The position numbers and the translations under genes were made by a program. A stretch of DNA of 64,000 bases from Angiostrongylus vasorum (Eukaryota > Nematoda > Chromadorea > Rhabditida > Metastrongylidae), in contig JADANN010000164.1 of NCBI GenBank assembly GCA_018806985.1, positions 186,001 through 250,000 on the forward strand, read 5' to 3'. The notes below the pieces were generated by a model. The model made no database searches. It was not told the origin of the DNA and saw nothing but the letters and a program-made list of their open reading frames with translations. Position 1 is the first letter of the stretch, and the number at the start of each line of letters is the position of its first letter. Below, piece by piece: positions 1 to 10,835 of the stretch.

Positions 1-1060
1 CTTGGTGCGCTGTGCCATAGCCAACCCCCCTTATTTGCGCGAAATATTTCCCAGACCATCTGAAAATCGAACAATTTAGACACCCTTTTTAAGAGAGCCA
101 TTAACTGCTGGATGGACAAGCCATGCATATTTATTCTTCCTTCATGTTCAACAAGAAGTTCGAAGATGGCTTGCATTGCGGAGTCATTCGATAGATTGGT
201 GTACAGCGCAGTAACGTCGAAGGACTCCATCACGTACGCGTTATTAGGAGACGCGTTACGTAGACGTTCTCGGAATACTTGGGTGTTTATGAGGCGAGCT
301 GGAATATGGTTAAACAACTGGATAAGTATTAGGCTTAAAAACCAGGTTATTCTGTCCGTTGGCCCGTCTACACAGCTGATGATGGGTCTAACCTTAAATG
401 ATAACCGATTGGTTGACGCAAGATCATCAGGTGATACCAACTTATGTGTTTTAATAAGTACGTATAGGACGGGACATGTTGGTTTATCGATTTTAAAGTG
501 CGAAATGACCGATGATTTTAAACCAGCAGCCTTTGCCACACTGACTCATGATTGTTTAGCTTTCGGTATTGACTTTTCTATTCCTTTTCAGAGGATGGGC
601 GATAGAGGGTAGCATCACTAAGATATTCCTCTGTTATCTCAACATCCAGCTGGCGAGGAATAACTACGAACTCTCCCCCCTTATCACTAACAGACAATCT
701 TATTGTTTTTGAGTCTATTAATTCTCTAATTTCTCGCATGCCACATTTTTTTGTGCGGCTGTAAGGTTAGAGATAAACTTTCTACCGCGGTAGTGATTAA
801 GGGTCTTGAGAACGCCGTGCGAAAACCTGCGGGAGTTTTATGTCAACTTCATCGTTAGGGTCCTGCTGTCTAAGAAACGTCTTAGGGAAAGGAGATGGTG
901 GTAGTGACGCTGCCTCTTGATTTTTTATCTCTGTTTGATGTTTCTTTTTTTGGCCTGATAGCGGAGTCGATCTTGAAGCTCATAAAGGTTACGTGCTATC
1001 CTACGCAGGGTCATTTCAGAAATGGGTTATGTTGGTGCAAAGCTTGGGCCCAATTCTAAT
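1..1060 (-). mobile_element. Penelope-like element remnant, reverse transcriptase part
   Basis: Read on the minus strand this segment encodes, in order, the upstream RT peptide VSDKGGEFVVIPRQLDVEI (around 690-620), the RT motif A peptide MESFDVTALYTNLSNDSAMQ (around 235-170) and a following helix-rich stretch ending in FQMVWEIFRANKG (around 70-30). The same peptides occur in the PLE at 32500-33003. The frame shifts several times, so this is a decayed copy. The rest of RT and the GIY-YIG domain would lie left of the window. A plus-strand reading frame at 112-612 is only its antisense shadow. The right end, near 1060, is approximate. Confidence 0.8.
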
Positions 1061-1087
1061 AGCGAACGCGCCCTCTCAGGTATTGTT

Positions 1088-1163
1088 ATGCCCCCAATCA
1101 CGGTGACCCTAGATTTAAAGAAAATTTTTTAAAAAAATCTAAGATCACCGTGATTGAGGGCAT
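1088..1163. repeat. 76-bp palindrome (hairpin)
   Basis: The left arm ATGCCCCCAATCACGGTGAC continues to 1116 and is matched in reverse by 1135-1163, leaving an A/T-rich loop of about 18 bases. Only a few mismatches separate the arms. It lies exactly between the PLE remnant and a family C repeat, and may be a short foldback element or an element terminus. Confidence 0.75.
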
Positions 1164-1166
1164 AGG

Positions 1167-1556
1167 CTTCCCAACGGTCTACCGCCTCATCGTGGCTGAA
1201 AGGTGTTCCTGGGTGTCGGACTGCGATATATAGCGGGGGGATACACACCCCCTGTAAGGTCTCCTAAGCTAAGAAGAAGTCAGACGTTTCCATCAGGTAG
1301 CGTAGCTAAGAGTAAACCAGTACCAGTATCCACCATCGTACTGGTATCAAACTAGTCGCATGATGGCAAATCTCCGTGTGATCCACAAAGGCGGTGACTA
1401 CTTGTAGTGGTGAGGACCTGGGGCAAACTTTGGCCAGGCTGACCTAGGGATTCCAGGGAACCATAGTGGCTAAACCAGCAAAGCTCCAAGGTGGTGGAGA
1501 TTATGCTGGGGCTCGCACAACCAGTGAGGATGGACCGTCCAACTATCCAAGTATCA
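1167..1556 (+). repeat. Family C dispersed repeat, copy 1
   Basis: About 390 bp, running from CCAACGGTCTACCGCCTCAT to CCAACTATCCAAGTATC. Four other copies occur at 12704, 27985, 39095 and 40885 (inverted). Conserved blocks are 'tcctgggtgtcgg', 'cagctaagagtaaacca', 'gatccacaa' and 'ttccagggaaccac'. No coding capacity is shared between copies, and no tRNA-like boxes were seen. It may be a non-autonomous element or an untranslated region of a LINE. Confidence 0.75.
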
Positions 1557-2095
1557 ACTTCTTGACTATTTGATTAAAATAATTTGTGGTTAACGGTTTT
1601 TCCTAGCCTTTTTAAGCCTAACAATATCAATTATTCATATTGACATCACGTTTCAAAAACAAAGCCTCTTTTCAACTGGAATCCTTCACCGTTGTGACGT
1701 CTAGTTGTTGTTGTTTTGTCCCACCATCGGACAAACTCGGTTTTTTTTCTTCCCATTCATAGAATTTTCTTTGCTGTTAAGAAGTTTTCCAGTAGAGCGT
1801 CACTGATCAATTAGTTCTGTCGCCACTGTGAGAAATATAAAAATAAACGAGAACAAAAAGTAGTATGTTCGAACAAATGAACACTTTCTAGTACACATTG
1901 TAATTCAACGCAGTGTAGTTACACTTTAGAATGATTAAATCTCTATTTTTTTATTCATTTTAATTATCTGACATCACGTACAGTTCGGATGCCAGTTTAT
2001 GTTCGTTGTCCGGCACCCCGTCATTTTTGGTCCTTTTTCATGAATGCCAGAAAGAGGGTACCGCAAGTCCCGTTCATCACGAAAGCTGCCCATCC
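1557..2095. other. No gene seen
   Basis: AT-rich sequence with many short T-runs and no open frame with convincing protein character, splice sites or repeat matches that I could recognise. Confidence 0.4.
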
Positions 2096-2099
2096 TACC

Positions 2100-2405
2100 T
2101 AGGCCAGGGTTCGACTTTCCACAGAGAACACCAAGTCTCCTATCCTTCCGGGGGTCGGAAAAATAGTAACACACTTGTCTGGGACAAGATCACTTTCTCT
2201 AATCCAGTTAGGAACGCTTCAGACAGGAAAACTCAGGACATCAGAGGGAATTGACTCGACCAACATCCAACGAAATTCATGACGAGGAAATCCTCTGCAG
2301 CAGCGGAACCCACACGCGAAAAGTTGGGAGATCCTCGTGAATGAAGTCGGATGCGGAAGAGCATACAGTATGAGACATGCGATGTCTGGTCGTATAGTAA
2401 ATAAA
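2100..2405 (+). repeat. SINE-like family B, 5'-truncated copy
   Basis: Contains the shared core 'gggggtcgg...cacacttgtctggga' followed by the family B body: ACTCAGGACATCAGAGGGAA, 'ttgactcgaccaacatcc' and 'gaaatcctctgcagcagcgg', ending near 'gatgtctggtcgta'. The tRNA-like head is missing. Confidence 0.65.
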
Positions 2406-2489
2406 GTAAGAATTACGAATGTCATTGAATGCTGGTATTCCTACGCCTTTACCACAAACATTCGCTTGTCACTGATCGGAGGAACCCTT

Positions 2490-2636
2490 TTTTTTTAATC
2501 AGGAAGAAAAGTCTGGTACCAATTTGGCAACATTGCAGGAATAGGGAGAGGCGGGTAGGCTTTGGTGGTCTGTAGGAAGTCGAACCAGCGGCGATCCATG
2601 AATTGCGCGGCATCTTCGACCACCGTGTCCACATTT
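2490..2636 (-). repeat. SINE-like family B head fragment
   Basis: On the minus strand this holds a tRNA-like head (B box GCTGGTTCGACTTCC) followed by the core with the 'ttggtaccagac' signature. Only the first third of the family is present. Confidence 0.6.
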
Positions 2637-2713
2637 TTTTAATAAGTATATAAAATAAAAAAGTAAAAAAATTATTCCAACTTCAAGCACCAATATCGAA
2701 TTTTGCAACTTAC

Positions 2714-2962
2714 TAACTGGGGTGTACATAGAAGGTTATCAAAATATAAATTCAAAATAGAGTCCGATGTTGAACCGGATCTCAGAGCTTTTTGGCGTCT
2801 CTCTGAGGAATCATACTGTTCTAAAAGATTGTAGAGTGTTAGATCATCTATTGGACTATACAAAAACTTCTCAGTAATCAATAAATCGTGTTGAAATTCT
2901 TTTCGAGTCATAAAGCCTTTGAATCTACCATTAACTGAGTGTTCATTGGTCTGGTTAGTCAT
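2714..2962 (-). CDS. Candidate initial exon of an unrecognised gene
   Basis: An ATG at 2962 opens 83 codons that end in phase 0 at a consensus donor (GTAAGT, minus strand, at 2713-2708). The peptide is hydrophilic with normal composition; it starts MTNQTNEHSVNGRFKGFMTR and ends FDNLLCTPQL. I recognise no family. If real, the gene runs leftwards through repeats and probably out of the window, since no further exon was found between 2713 and 1. The protein-like composition and the strong donor argue for a real exon; nothing else confirms it. Confidence 0.35.
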
Positions 2963-3700
2963 GTTTTACTCGTTCGGTTTCGTATGAATGATTTCGAATC
3001 ATAAAGTTTTACTGATATAGAAGACCTGAGCACGGTATTTTTTATAGAGGAAACATATTTAATGTGTAAACTGACAATGCCATGTAGCTGCTACACATTT
3101 TATCTATTTATTCATCAAGGCAACGCGTTTGCAGCATCGATGACCTTCACCGGCATCTCGTTGGTAACTAGTTCGCGACGCTCCACCTCTTCCCCTCGAT
3201 CATTGTTTTTTTCATCACTTTCACACTTTTCTTTCCGATTCTTCATGGTCATTGAGAAAACTCTATGTAAACCCGATTTCTCGGCTTATTCACGTGAAAA
3301 AACTGAACAGTTCGGTACGTAGTAGCTTTTTGAATTGTTTTAATATGACCGTAATCTTACTTTCTCCATTCTTCCTCCTTTACGTCAGCAGGTGTCGAGG
3401 TGAAGGGGAAAGTGACGACTTGAATTCATTCGTAAACACCTCATAGTATCGACGTGTTGATGAAATTGTTTTACAAAGACTCACATTTTGTCCCGAAACT
3501 AAGGATTTCAGATTTTTATTTTTGTGCCGTCTGTTTGTAATGACGGATATAAAGCCCTGGACGAAAGTCTATTTTTGCATTTTGGGTAGTTGTACTCATT
3601 TTCAGAACATTTTTTGAGCTTATTTTTTATTGAAGTAGGTACGCTACGTGGCACATCAATACGCCATAAATTTCTCTAGTGTGTAGCTTTTCGTTTTTTT
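2963..3700. other. No gene seen
   Basis: Several short open frames occur but are serine/phenylalanine-rich, as expected from T-rich DNA. No splice-consistent exon was found. Confidence 0.4.
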
Positions 3701-3711
3701 TCAATGCTTAG

Positions 3712-3995
3712 AAGAATAAAAAGGATGAAGCTCTCGGCGTTGATCAATTCTGGGGGAAGTGCCATTCATTCGAATTCATTAAGCATCGTTTGGAGGTGAT
3801 TGAATGAGTATCTGGCCTTTATAATGACTCGCCGTGGCATACCGATGTATCGAGCCAGTGCTGCTATCTTCCCAGAGAAATCTGGTACCAATGTGCCAAA
3901 CCCGGAGGGATGCAGGGCTTGGTGGGCCAGGGGCGCTGGGTTCGATCCTATTTGTGTTTTAGGCAGCCTCCGACCACTGCGCCACACGCTCCCTT
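3712..3995 (-). repeat. SINE-like family A (tRNA-derived), near full length
   Basis: Read on the minus strand: a tRNA-like head with A box (GCGCAGTGGTCGGAGGC) and B box (GGATCGAACCC), then the core with 'ttggtaccaga' and 'tctgggaag', then the family A tail 'aatcacctccaaacgatgct' and 'gatcaacgccgagagcttc'. About 280 bp. Confidence 0.8.
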
Positions 3996-4111
3996 CAATG
4001 CTTATGCTTGCTAATATCGACTAGATAGACGCATTTTCTCTCTCTCATTCTTTACAGCGAGCAGTGGCTTTATTCGCTAGTTTCAATGTTTTGGTCTATT
4101 TATTAAATGAA

Positions 4112-4395
4112 GGCACGGTGGTTAGAGATGCACTGTAATACACAACATGCGTGCGTGACCTTTGGTTCCATCTCGCACCCTGAGCTAACCAAGTTCGTCA
4201 CGCATCTGGAAGTTGACAAATTGCTGTGACACTCATCTGGAAAGCTAAAAAGAAACACTGCTGTCTTCATAGATCGATTGGAAACCATAAGTTACTGTGT
4301 AGGTCAGTTATGCATTTCACCATCTCCACGGTGCTACGAGTGGAGTATAATGCATGACGCATTCCTCCGAGACTGATCAACGCTAAACGTTCTGT
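4112..4395 (+). repeat. SINE-like family A, diverged copy
   Basis: The head 'gcacggtggttagagatg' matches the family A A-box region. The tail 'gcatgacgcattcctccgag' followed by 'actgatcaacgc' matches the family A 3' end. The middle is diverged. Confidence 0.5.
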
Positions 4396-5075
4396 CCTAT
4401 ATCCTTTATTTATTCAGAAGTATCGTATCCCCGTTTCGAATATGTGTCCTGAGAAACGATTATTCTGGGATGAGTGTTTCTTTTGATTTTTTTCCAATCA
4501 ATGCGCGTGCTGTGATCATCCCGCCCCTCTTTGAGTATTCGACCCCATTGATTTTTCCAAGGGTATGTCAGGATCATTTCTAAATGTATTCCCGGGAAAA
4601 AAGTCTTCCCTCGAGGTTTCTTGACGATAAAATCCCATCGTTGGCCTTGATTTCTACTACGTTAGCCGTTATCTTGCCTTGTCTTGGCGATCACTTACAA
4701 ACTATCACTGGCGACGTCGTAACATCCATTACTTCTCGCAGAATGAAGTTACGATCTCATTACGTTTCTTGCTGTTCTTTTTTTCTTCTTATTCACTTAC
4801 GATCACTTTATGCGAGATTTTTGATACCAGCATGATTTAGCACTGCACCAATTCATAGCTTTCTTTCCACTATTTTGTCATTTATCCAAAATCCCGGCTC
4901 ATTCTCGATTTTTCATTATCGATTTTAAGTTTTAAATGTTTCGAAACCACCACAAACACTTCCCCTTCTTGATCCTGATAGGGTTTGTTTCTTAAGGTTG
5001 TTGCTTAAAAACTCAGCCAAAGGGGAATCAAGCCATAGGTTTTTACCTATGCTGGAAATATTCAGAATAAAATTT
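4396..5075. other. No gene seen
   Basis: Open frames (for example 4584-4835) are low in convincing protein character. A run of C-poor, T-rich sequence; no recognised repeat. Confidence 0.35.
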
Positions 5076-5079
5076 ATGT

Positions 5080-5330
5080 TGAGCTTACACGACGCTGATA
5101 GAGATGTTTATTCGGGTAACATTTCGATGTCTTCGTCTTCCTTAGAGCCGACGATCCTTGTCGATGGTCCACAGTTGGTCCTCCTCTAGAAGTGGCGTTT
5201 TCGTCTCGCATCGAACCGGATTTTCCTCAGTTGAGCATCTCGAATGAGCCACACTCACCCGGCTAAAATTATTATAACTATGCTATTATTATAGTACCGA
5301 GGTTAAATGACGGTCGGTTTCAAAAATTAA
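5080..5330 (-). repeat. Family E, PLE-type terminal sequence
   Basis: Carries the block AACATTTCGATGTCTTCGTC with 'ttagagcc' and, further on, 'gtaccgaggttaaatgacgg' and 'tcggtttcaaa'. The same blocks occur at 29745-30115. They resemble the non-coding ends of Penelope-like elements (see the hammerhead-like motif) but belong to a different family from the 31-35 kb copies. Confidence 0.5.
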
Positions 5331-5582
5331 AGTTTATGTTTTCGGAACTTTGTCACACATTTTGTTCTCATCAAAAAAACCAAAGTGGAAGGCCTCGTGC
5401 GAGAATTGTGACGTTCTTCTTCTCCAAAGAAATAGCGTATTCCATGCAAAGTAGCTCTGAAACTCCATACGGTCAGGTAGAATTACTATATTTACTCTAC
5501 TTACTCGATTGTTAATGAGGCTGTAGATAACGCGGATTTCTCTTCGCTTGAAAAATACGGTGTTTAGTGTTGGAGTAATCAC
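5331..5582 (-). other. Unassigned open frame, 82 codons
   Basis: The minus-strand frame has a protein-like composition (MEFQSYFAWNTLFLWRRRTS within it) and abuts the family E repeat, so it may be decayed element coding sequence. No family recognised. Confidence 0.2.
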
Positions 5583-7344
5583 ATTCGCTGACCACCAACG
5601 TTACATGTCGATTCAACCGTTCATTCATTCAGATTGGTCTATTTAGGCATCTGACTTGTTTAGAAACTGCAAAACATTTGTTTGTCCATTGATGAATTCC
5701 CATAGGGTCATTGTTGATGCAAATTTATGGATGACATAAGAGTTCATCGTCTTCTATTCGTTAGGTGTTGACATTCAGCAGATGTTCAACATTGCTTAAT
5801 ATCATATCCACTATACAGCCAACTCTATTACCACTGAAAACTTCGCTCGAACTCTACTTATTTTTTAAAGTTTACACATCTATTTATTCATTTATTTATT
5901 TTGTGGGGTTTAGCGTCCTCTTGTAAGCTCACGAACAAAATAGATTACTGATGATAAGAAAATGTTGTAGAGTGAAATTTAACGTAAAAAATACTTTCAT
6001 TAGGAATTTTATTGGCTTCAACGCATTTTCTATTAGAGTGGTATTTTGTTGGTTGGAATTCTAAGAGGTGCCAGAAACACACATCTGGGCATCGGAGGTC
6101 TTCGGCTCGTCAGCCGCCCCGTGTGATTGGTAGACAGTCGTATCACTTCTTTCAGGACAGTCCTATTGATTTACTCTTGGCTGGATTTGCTCATGCAAAA
6201 ATATCAGCATTTTCGGCTTAGGTGAGGTGGTGACAGTACAGGAGTAGTGAGTTTTATGTTGTACACTGGGATTGGGCACGAACGAACCCTCCAGTCACAG
6301 TGACTCATATCTTCCTTCATATTTAGCAGGAGCTAGCACAAAGACGATGGAGTAATCACCTTTGCAAAAAAGATTTGTAAGTCTAAATTATAGCGGTCAC
6401 TTCAAGAGTGTTTAGATGTTTAAATGTTTCATGTTATTCTATGCACGCTAACTAGCAGTGAGGCGTCAGCCTCGGGTTTAACTGCAGAAAAAAAATTGAC
6501 CTGTTCATTAGAGAAAAGTTGAACTAGTTTGTAATTTTCTTAGAATCTTCGGCTTGCATTATCCCTTTGCATTCCTCCCTCTTCCACGGATTTCTCTCTA
6601 TCTTCTTCTCCTCTTCAGGAGTGGTACTTTCCTTCCATCATGTTTTACAGTTGGTTTTTCTAATACCGTACAATTAATTGATATTTAAGAGCAGTATACT
6701 TTTTCCTACCACTTTCTAATGTTTACTATTAATTCTAATGAATTAGGTCCACCCTTTGCACCTAACGAGGTTGCTTGTTTTTTCATCTACCAGCCGTCCA
6801 TTTTCACACATGCTGTCCATCCACTATGTAGTAAACAAAGATTCTCCCCCTTTTTTTTGATTTCTTTGCTAAGAATGTAAATTAAGGGGGGAAGCAGAAG
6901 CCTTTATGGCTATTGAAGTTCATATTTTACTTGGTACTTCATGCTTAACTGGTTCGTTTTCACAAAAGAATCCTGGCGCACTCAACTTGATTTCCATATA
7001 AATTAGCATTTGGTTTAGAAAAAGTCTTTTCCCGGAGTTCCAGAAAAGCTGTGACAAATTCTGTCTATGTTGTTACCATAGCCAATCATCGATCATCGTG
7101 GAGTATTTGTAAGTCCATCGCCTAACACGAGTTTCTTTTATATTGCAAATGATTGGAGTTCCTGATTTAGGCTTTCTCATAAATGGGTTATGGGATAGTT
7201 TTGGACTTTCCCTCCGCTTAGGTTACCATATGGAAGAGATGAACGTTCTGCTATACATAGTTGCATGTCTTCGTCATGATAAGGGAAGAATGCAGTGAGA
7301 ATAAAGATTTATTAAGCTACTAGTAGTAAATGTTATATATACCG
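5583..7344. other. No gene seen
   Basis: 1.7 kb with no splice-consistent exon and no recognised dispersed repeat. It includes a pyrimidine-rich stretch near 6550-6660. Confidence 0.4.
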
Positions 7345-7523
7345 TTATGAGCGCGTGTAGCGCAGTGGTTAGAGGTGTCCTACAATATACACGTGATCAA
7401 TTAATTATTCACGCGATCATCACGCACCCTGTACCCACCAAACAATCCATCCCTCTGATGTCGAAAAAATTAGTATCATACATGTCTAGAGGATTAATCA
7501 ACTCCGAGAACTTTATCCTTAGC
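7345..7523 (+). repeat. SINE-like family A, internally deleted
   Basis: Has the tRNA-like head (GTAGCGCAGTGGTTAGAGGT), a diverged core, then joins directly to the 3' end 'ggattaatcaactccgagaa' with 'ctttatcctt'. About 100 bp of the usual middle is missing. Confidence 0.7.
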
Positions 7524-8260
7524 GCTGTCAACTAAAATAATCCGGGTTAAATTAAATGTAGGATTGCACGTATATGGGTCTCTTGTTCAAAACGTACTCC
7601 AGACCAAGCAATCCTAGAGAAACTTTGAGGATCGGTGGGTGAATAGTCGACTCATTTCTCATGATCTAAAGCAATAAGTCATTCGTTGACTTGAAGCCAA
7701 AGTTATTCATGAATGCAACTCTTAATTTACCTATTACATTGAAGTAGAAAGAAACACCGCTTCACTGCTACGCTGATAAGTTGACGTTATCGATCCGTTT
7801 CAGAGAGGTGTTTTTCCACTTTATTTGTTGATGTAAGAGTTTAAATATGCTATGCGGATAAAAATAAGGAAAGATAAAGGCAGTAAGAAGAGAAATGACC
7901 GGTTTTTTGTCTATTGTATAATAAAATTATCGCTTTTTTTCTCATCACCGTCGCCTCGCTCTTCAGAGTTACTGCTGACGTATAGGAGATTGGTGCGTTT
8001 TTTTTTTCTTCCAGTTTATTGTCTTTTCCATGAAATGACAATAAAAACCTATGTAATGGGGATGTTTTGCACTTTACGACAGAGTGTAGCAACCGACGAC
8101 AACCCATTGCCTAGTATTAATCTCCACCGCCTCCTCCCCTACCTCTACTTCCACCTCAACCTCTACTTTTTGTTTTTTATCGATAAGCTTGGTGATCAGT
8201 CAAGCTGTGGCCAAAATCGGGCTTTATTTATTCACTTGATCTCTATTCCTCTTCATTTTA
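7524..8260. other. No gene seen
   Basis: The open frame at 7852-8265 reads through T-rich sequence and overlaps another on the opposite strand. Neither has recognisable protein features. Confidence 0.35.
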
Positions 8261-8261
8261 C

Positions 8262-8462
8262 ATGACCCGTCATCTCGTCGACTGTGCGAATCCCTGCACT
8301 TACATTCCATTCCGTTTCTTGCATCCAACATCCATAATGGTCTTCGAACAATTCGCGTGTTTTTTCAACTACTGCTTGAGGATTTTGTCTTCTTTACGAA
8401 TGTTGTAAAATTTTGGTCGAGTCCATTCTCCTTTCAATCTTGAAGATTTCCGTGTTAAGGCT
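8262..8462 (-). repeat. SINE-like family B, 3' part
   Basis: Minus-strand match to the family B body and tail ('tggaagacc'-like block, 'gaatcgaatg'-like block, then 'atgacgggtca'). No tRNA-like head. Confidence 0.65.
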
Positions 8463-9262
8463 TTCCACGTAATTTCTATTGACTTATGTGTTGCCATAAA
8501 TCTTCAGTGCTGGCCGATTTCGGACGGTAAAGGATAACAACGGTAAAGCTATTGACGATGATCAATCCTTAAGGAATTGCTCTGTGCATTCGACACTATT
8601 TACAACATCGCAAAGGTAGTTAAACATGCTTGGACCTATTAAAGTTAGTGTTTTTTATCAACATACGCTAGTGTGCTACAAATCTTTAGATCCTCGAGGA
8701 AAAGAGAAAATGAGAAGTTGGTTGGCCTCAAGCATGGAATCGACTCCACTAATGTGTGTTGTAGGGTAAATCTGGCCACTGAGCTAAACGCACGCCTTTT
8801 ATTACGTTGATAATTTCGTGGAAGTTACGCAGTCAATCATAGTGGTATTCGATTATTCTAGGCTTACTATTGCACGATTTATCTTGGGTACAACGATTTT
8901 TAGGGTTTAGTTGATACACAACTCAGTATTTATTTTGGCGGTTGCGTAAAAGCTTGTCAGCTCACTTATCCGGCGTAACAACAGTGTTATACTGATATAA
9001 GCAATGATCGGATCAAAATTCTGGTGCAAACGAGCACTGTTTTATCACATCGATCTAAAAGGTTTCATGCGTAGTCATTTATTCGAATCAGTCCATTTTC
9101 CCTAGCTATTCTGCTAATTCAAAACACCGTTTTCGTCGAAGTGTCTCAAACGTGTTCCGTTATCATTTCATTCATATTGTTACTCTCATTTCCATATCTC
9201 CATATCCTTCCCTACATCCTGTAATAATCCTGCGGAAGTGAAAGATCTTTTTTACTATTGTA
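8463..9262. other. No gene seen
   Basis: No exon or recognised repeat apart from short similarity to PLE-type ends around 8930-9000. Confidence 0.35.
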
Positions 9263-9265
9263 CTC

Positions 9266-9545
9266 GAAAATGTGGAGCAGTGGTCGGAGGTGCCGTGCAA
9301 CACACACGTGGAATCGATCGCCGCACCCATGGCCCCACCAAGCCTTCCATCTCTCCGGAGTCGGCAAATCGATACCAGACTTGTCTGGGAGGGTAGCAGC
9401 ACTGAATCGATGCATCAGTAGGCTACCGCGGGTCATTGTAAAGGCCCGATATGCATTCAGTCACCTCCAACGATGCTTAATGAAGTCGAATGCATGGCGC
9501 ATCCCTCAGGGATTGATTAACACCGAGTGCTTTTTTTTTATACCG
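9266..9545 (+). repeat. SINE-like family A, full length
   Basis: Head 'tggagcagtggtcggaggtg' with B-box-like 'ggaatcgatcgcc', core 'ggcaaatcgataccagac' with 'ttgtctgggag', body 'gcgggtcattgtaaaggccc', and tail 'gatgcttaatgaagtcgaat' with 'ggattgattaacaccgag'. Open frames here on both strands are shadows of the repeat. Confidence 0.85.
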
Positions 9546-9594
9546 TACTCGATTATTCTAAATGATCCACTCTCTTCTGATGATCTGACAAATG

Positions 9595-9690
9595 GTTGTT
9601 ATTGCAATATTTTAATTCACAGTGGACTTTCCTTTCGGTTGTTTAGCCTTCTTCAGAGCTTCGAGAAGTGAAACGGGTATGCAATTTATT
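9595..9690 (-). repeat. PLE-type end fragment
   Basis: Contains 'gccttcttcagagcttcg' preceded by 'tttcggttg', the antisense of the conserved PLE end motif (CTGAAGA...GAAA). Confidence 0.45.
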
Positions 9691-9999
9691 CAGACGAACA
9701 GTTTCATAGTCTCAGCAGATTAAACTTGACATAAAATTTTTTTTGTATAATCAACACCTTCCTTTAAAAACCCACATTATTGTTTTTATAAGTCTTCCAG
9801 CTTTCGTTGGAAACCATCCACACAGAAACGTACATGCGTGAGAGCGTGCCTGGCTCATGTTAAAAAACCAACCTGATGTACTAGTGAGGTCACGCACGTG
9901 TGATAACAAAGCACTCGTCCCTGCCGCTTATTTATGGATTCTTTGGTTTTGTCCAGAATGGGTTTTCGAAGGTTTTATGCGATAATATTTTGATTTCTG

Positions 10000-10225
10000 T
10001 TCGATGATGTTGACTTCCACTTCAGAATCTTTTCCATTACGTCTCCACGTCCTGTTCACATCATATGGAGTATTTGGTTCAACATTAGGTTCAAATAGCC
10101 ATGTGGGATTCTGTGAGGCTAGTCACGGTCCGATAAATGTAGGACTTACGAAGAACAAAACTCGAGAAATCCCACCAACAGCAAGGCTATGAGGAAGGCG
10201 AAAACGCCGAAACGTCAGTCATTGA
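10000..10225 (+). repeat. PLE-type 3' terminal sequence with hammerhead-like motif
   Basis: The right end reads GGCTATGAGGAAGGCGAAAA at 10185-10204, followed by CGCCGAAACGTCAG. GGCG and CGCC form a perfect 4-bp stem closed by AAAA. The first core base (C of CUGANGA) is A here. It is followed directly by a CAA/CGA microsatellite. Left boundary uncertain. Confidence 0.5.
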
Positions 10226-10340
10226 CCAACAACACCAAGAACAACGACAATGACAATAACAACAACAACAACAACAACAACGACAACAACGACAACAACA
10301 ACGACAACGACAACAACAACGACAACGACAATGAAAACTT
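10225..10340 (+). repeat. (CAA/CGACAA)n microsatellite
   Basis: About 115 bp of imperfect trinucleotide repeats (AAC with interspersed GAC), lying directly after a PLE-type end. RNA-primed elements often end in or insert beside such repeats. Confidence 0.9.
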
Positions 10341-10379
10341 AAACCAACCTCGCATCAGCTGAACAAGATCAGTTTATAA

Positions 10380-10460
10380 GGTCATATAAATCTAGCTAGG
10401 AAAACGAGTCGAATGCAAGAAATGCCGGAATCTGCACAGTAGATGTGATGACGAGTCATG
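10380..10460 (+). repeat. SINE-like family B tail fragment
   Basis: Matches the last ~80 bp of family B: 'aaaacgagtcgaatgcaag', 'tctgcacagtagatgtgatg', 'acgagtcat'. Confidence 0.65.
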
Positions 10461-10835
10461 TTAAAATATCAAATAATAAAAACACCGGTATCAGGATGTC
10501 AAGAGTAAAAATTAAGGGGAAGGAATCGATAACTAGCAACAGTTGTAATTCTTCGAATATTGGTTTTTCACCATGTGACATAACTTTATAAAGAAACAGT
10601 TGACTATGCTTGAACTTTTTCATGAATCATCGCAAGGAATGTTTCAAAACATCTTATCCCTATTCTAGGTGTGATTGTACAATCCACTTCTGTAATAGTT
10701 TCTTTTCTGGGATTGTGAGAGTGCAGACACAACTTCTTTCCTTTCTTAATGGTCTATGACGTTTTTCCACTTCACATTTCTGTGAGTATCACTTTTGAAA
10801 ACGCTCGAGTCATAATGACGCTACTTTTGTAACGG
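10461..10835. other. No gene seen
   Basis: No exon and no recognised repeat. Confidence 0.35.

Noticed and set aside
112..612. 166-codon plus-strand open frame
   Set aside because: It is the antisense of the PLE reverse transcriptase, which is recognisable on the minus strand.
9172..9671. Three overlapping frames on both strands
   Set aside because: All lie on a full-length family A SINE.
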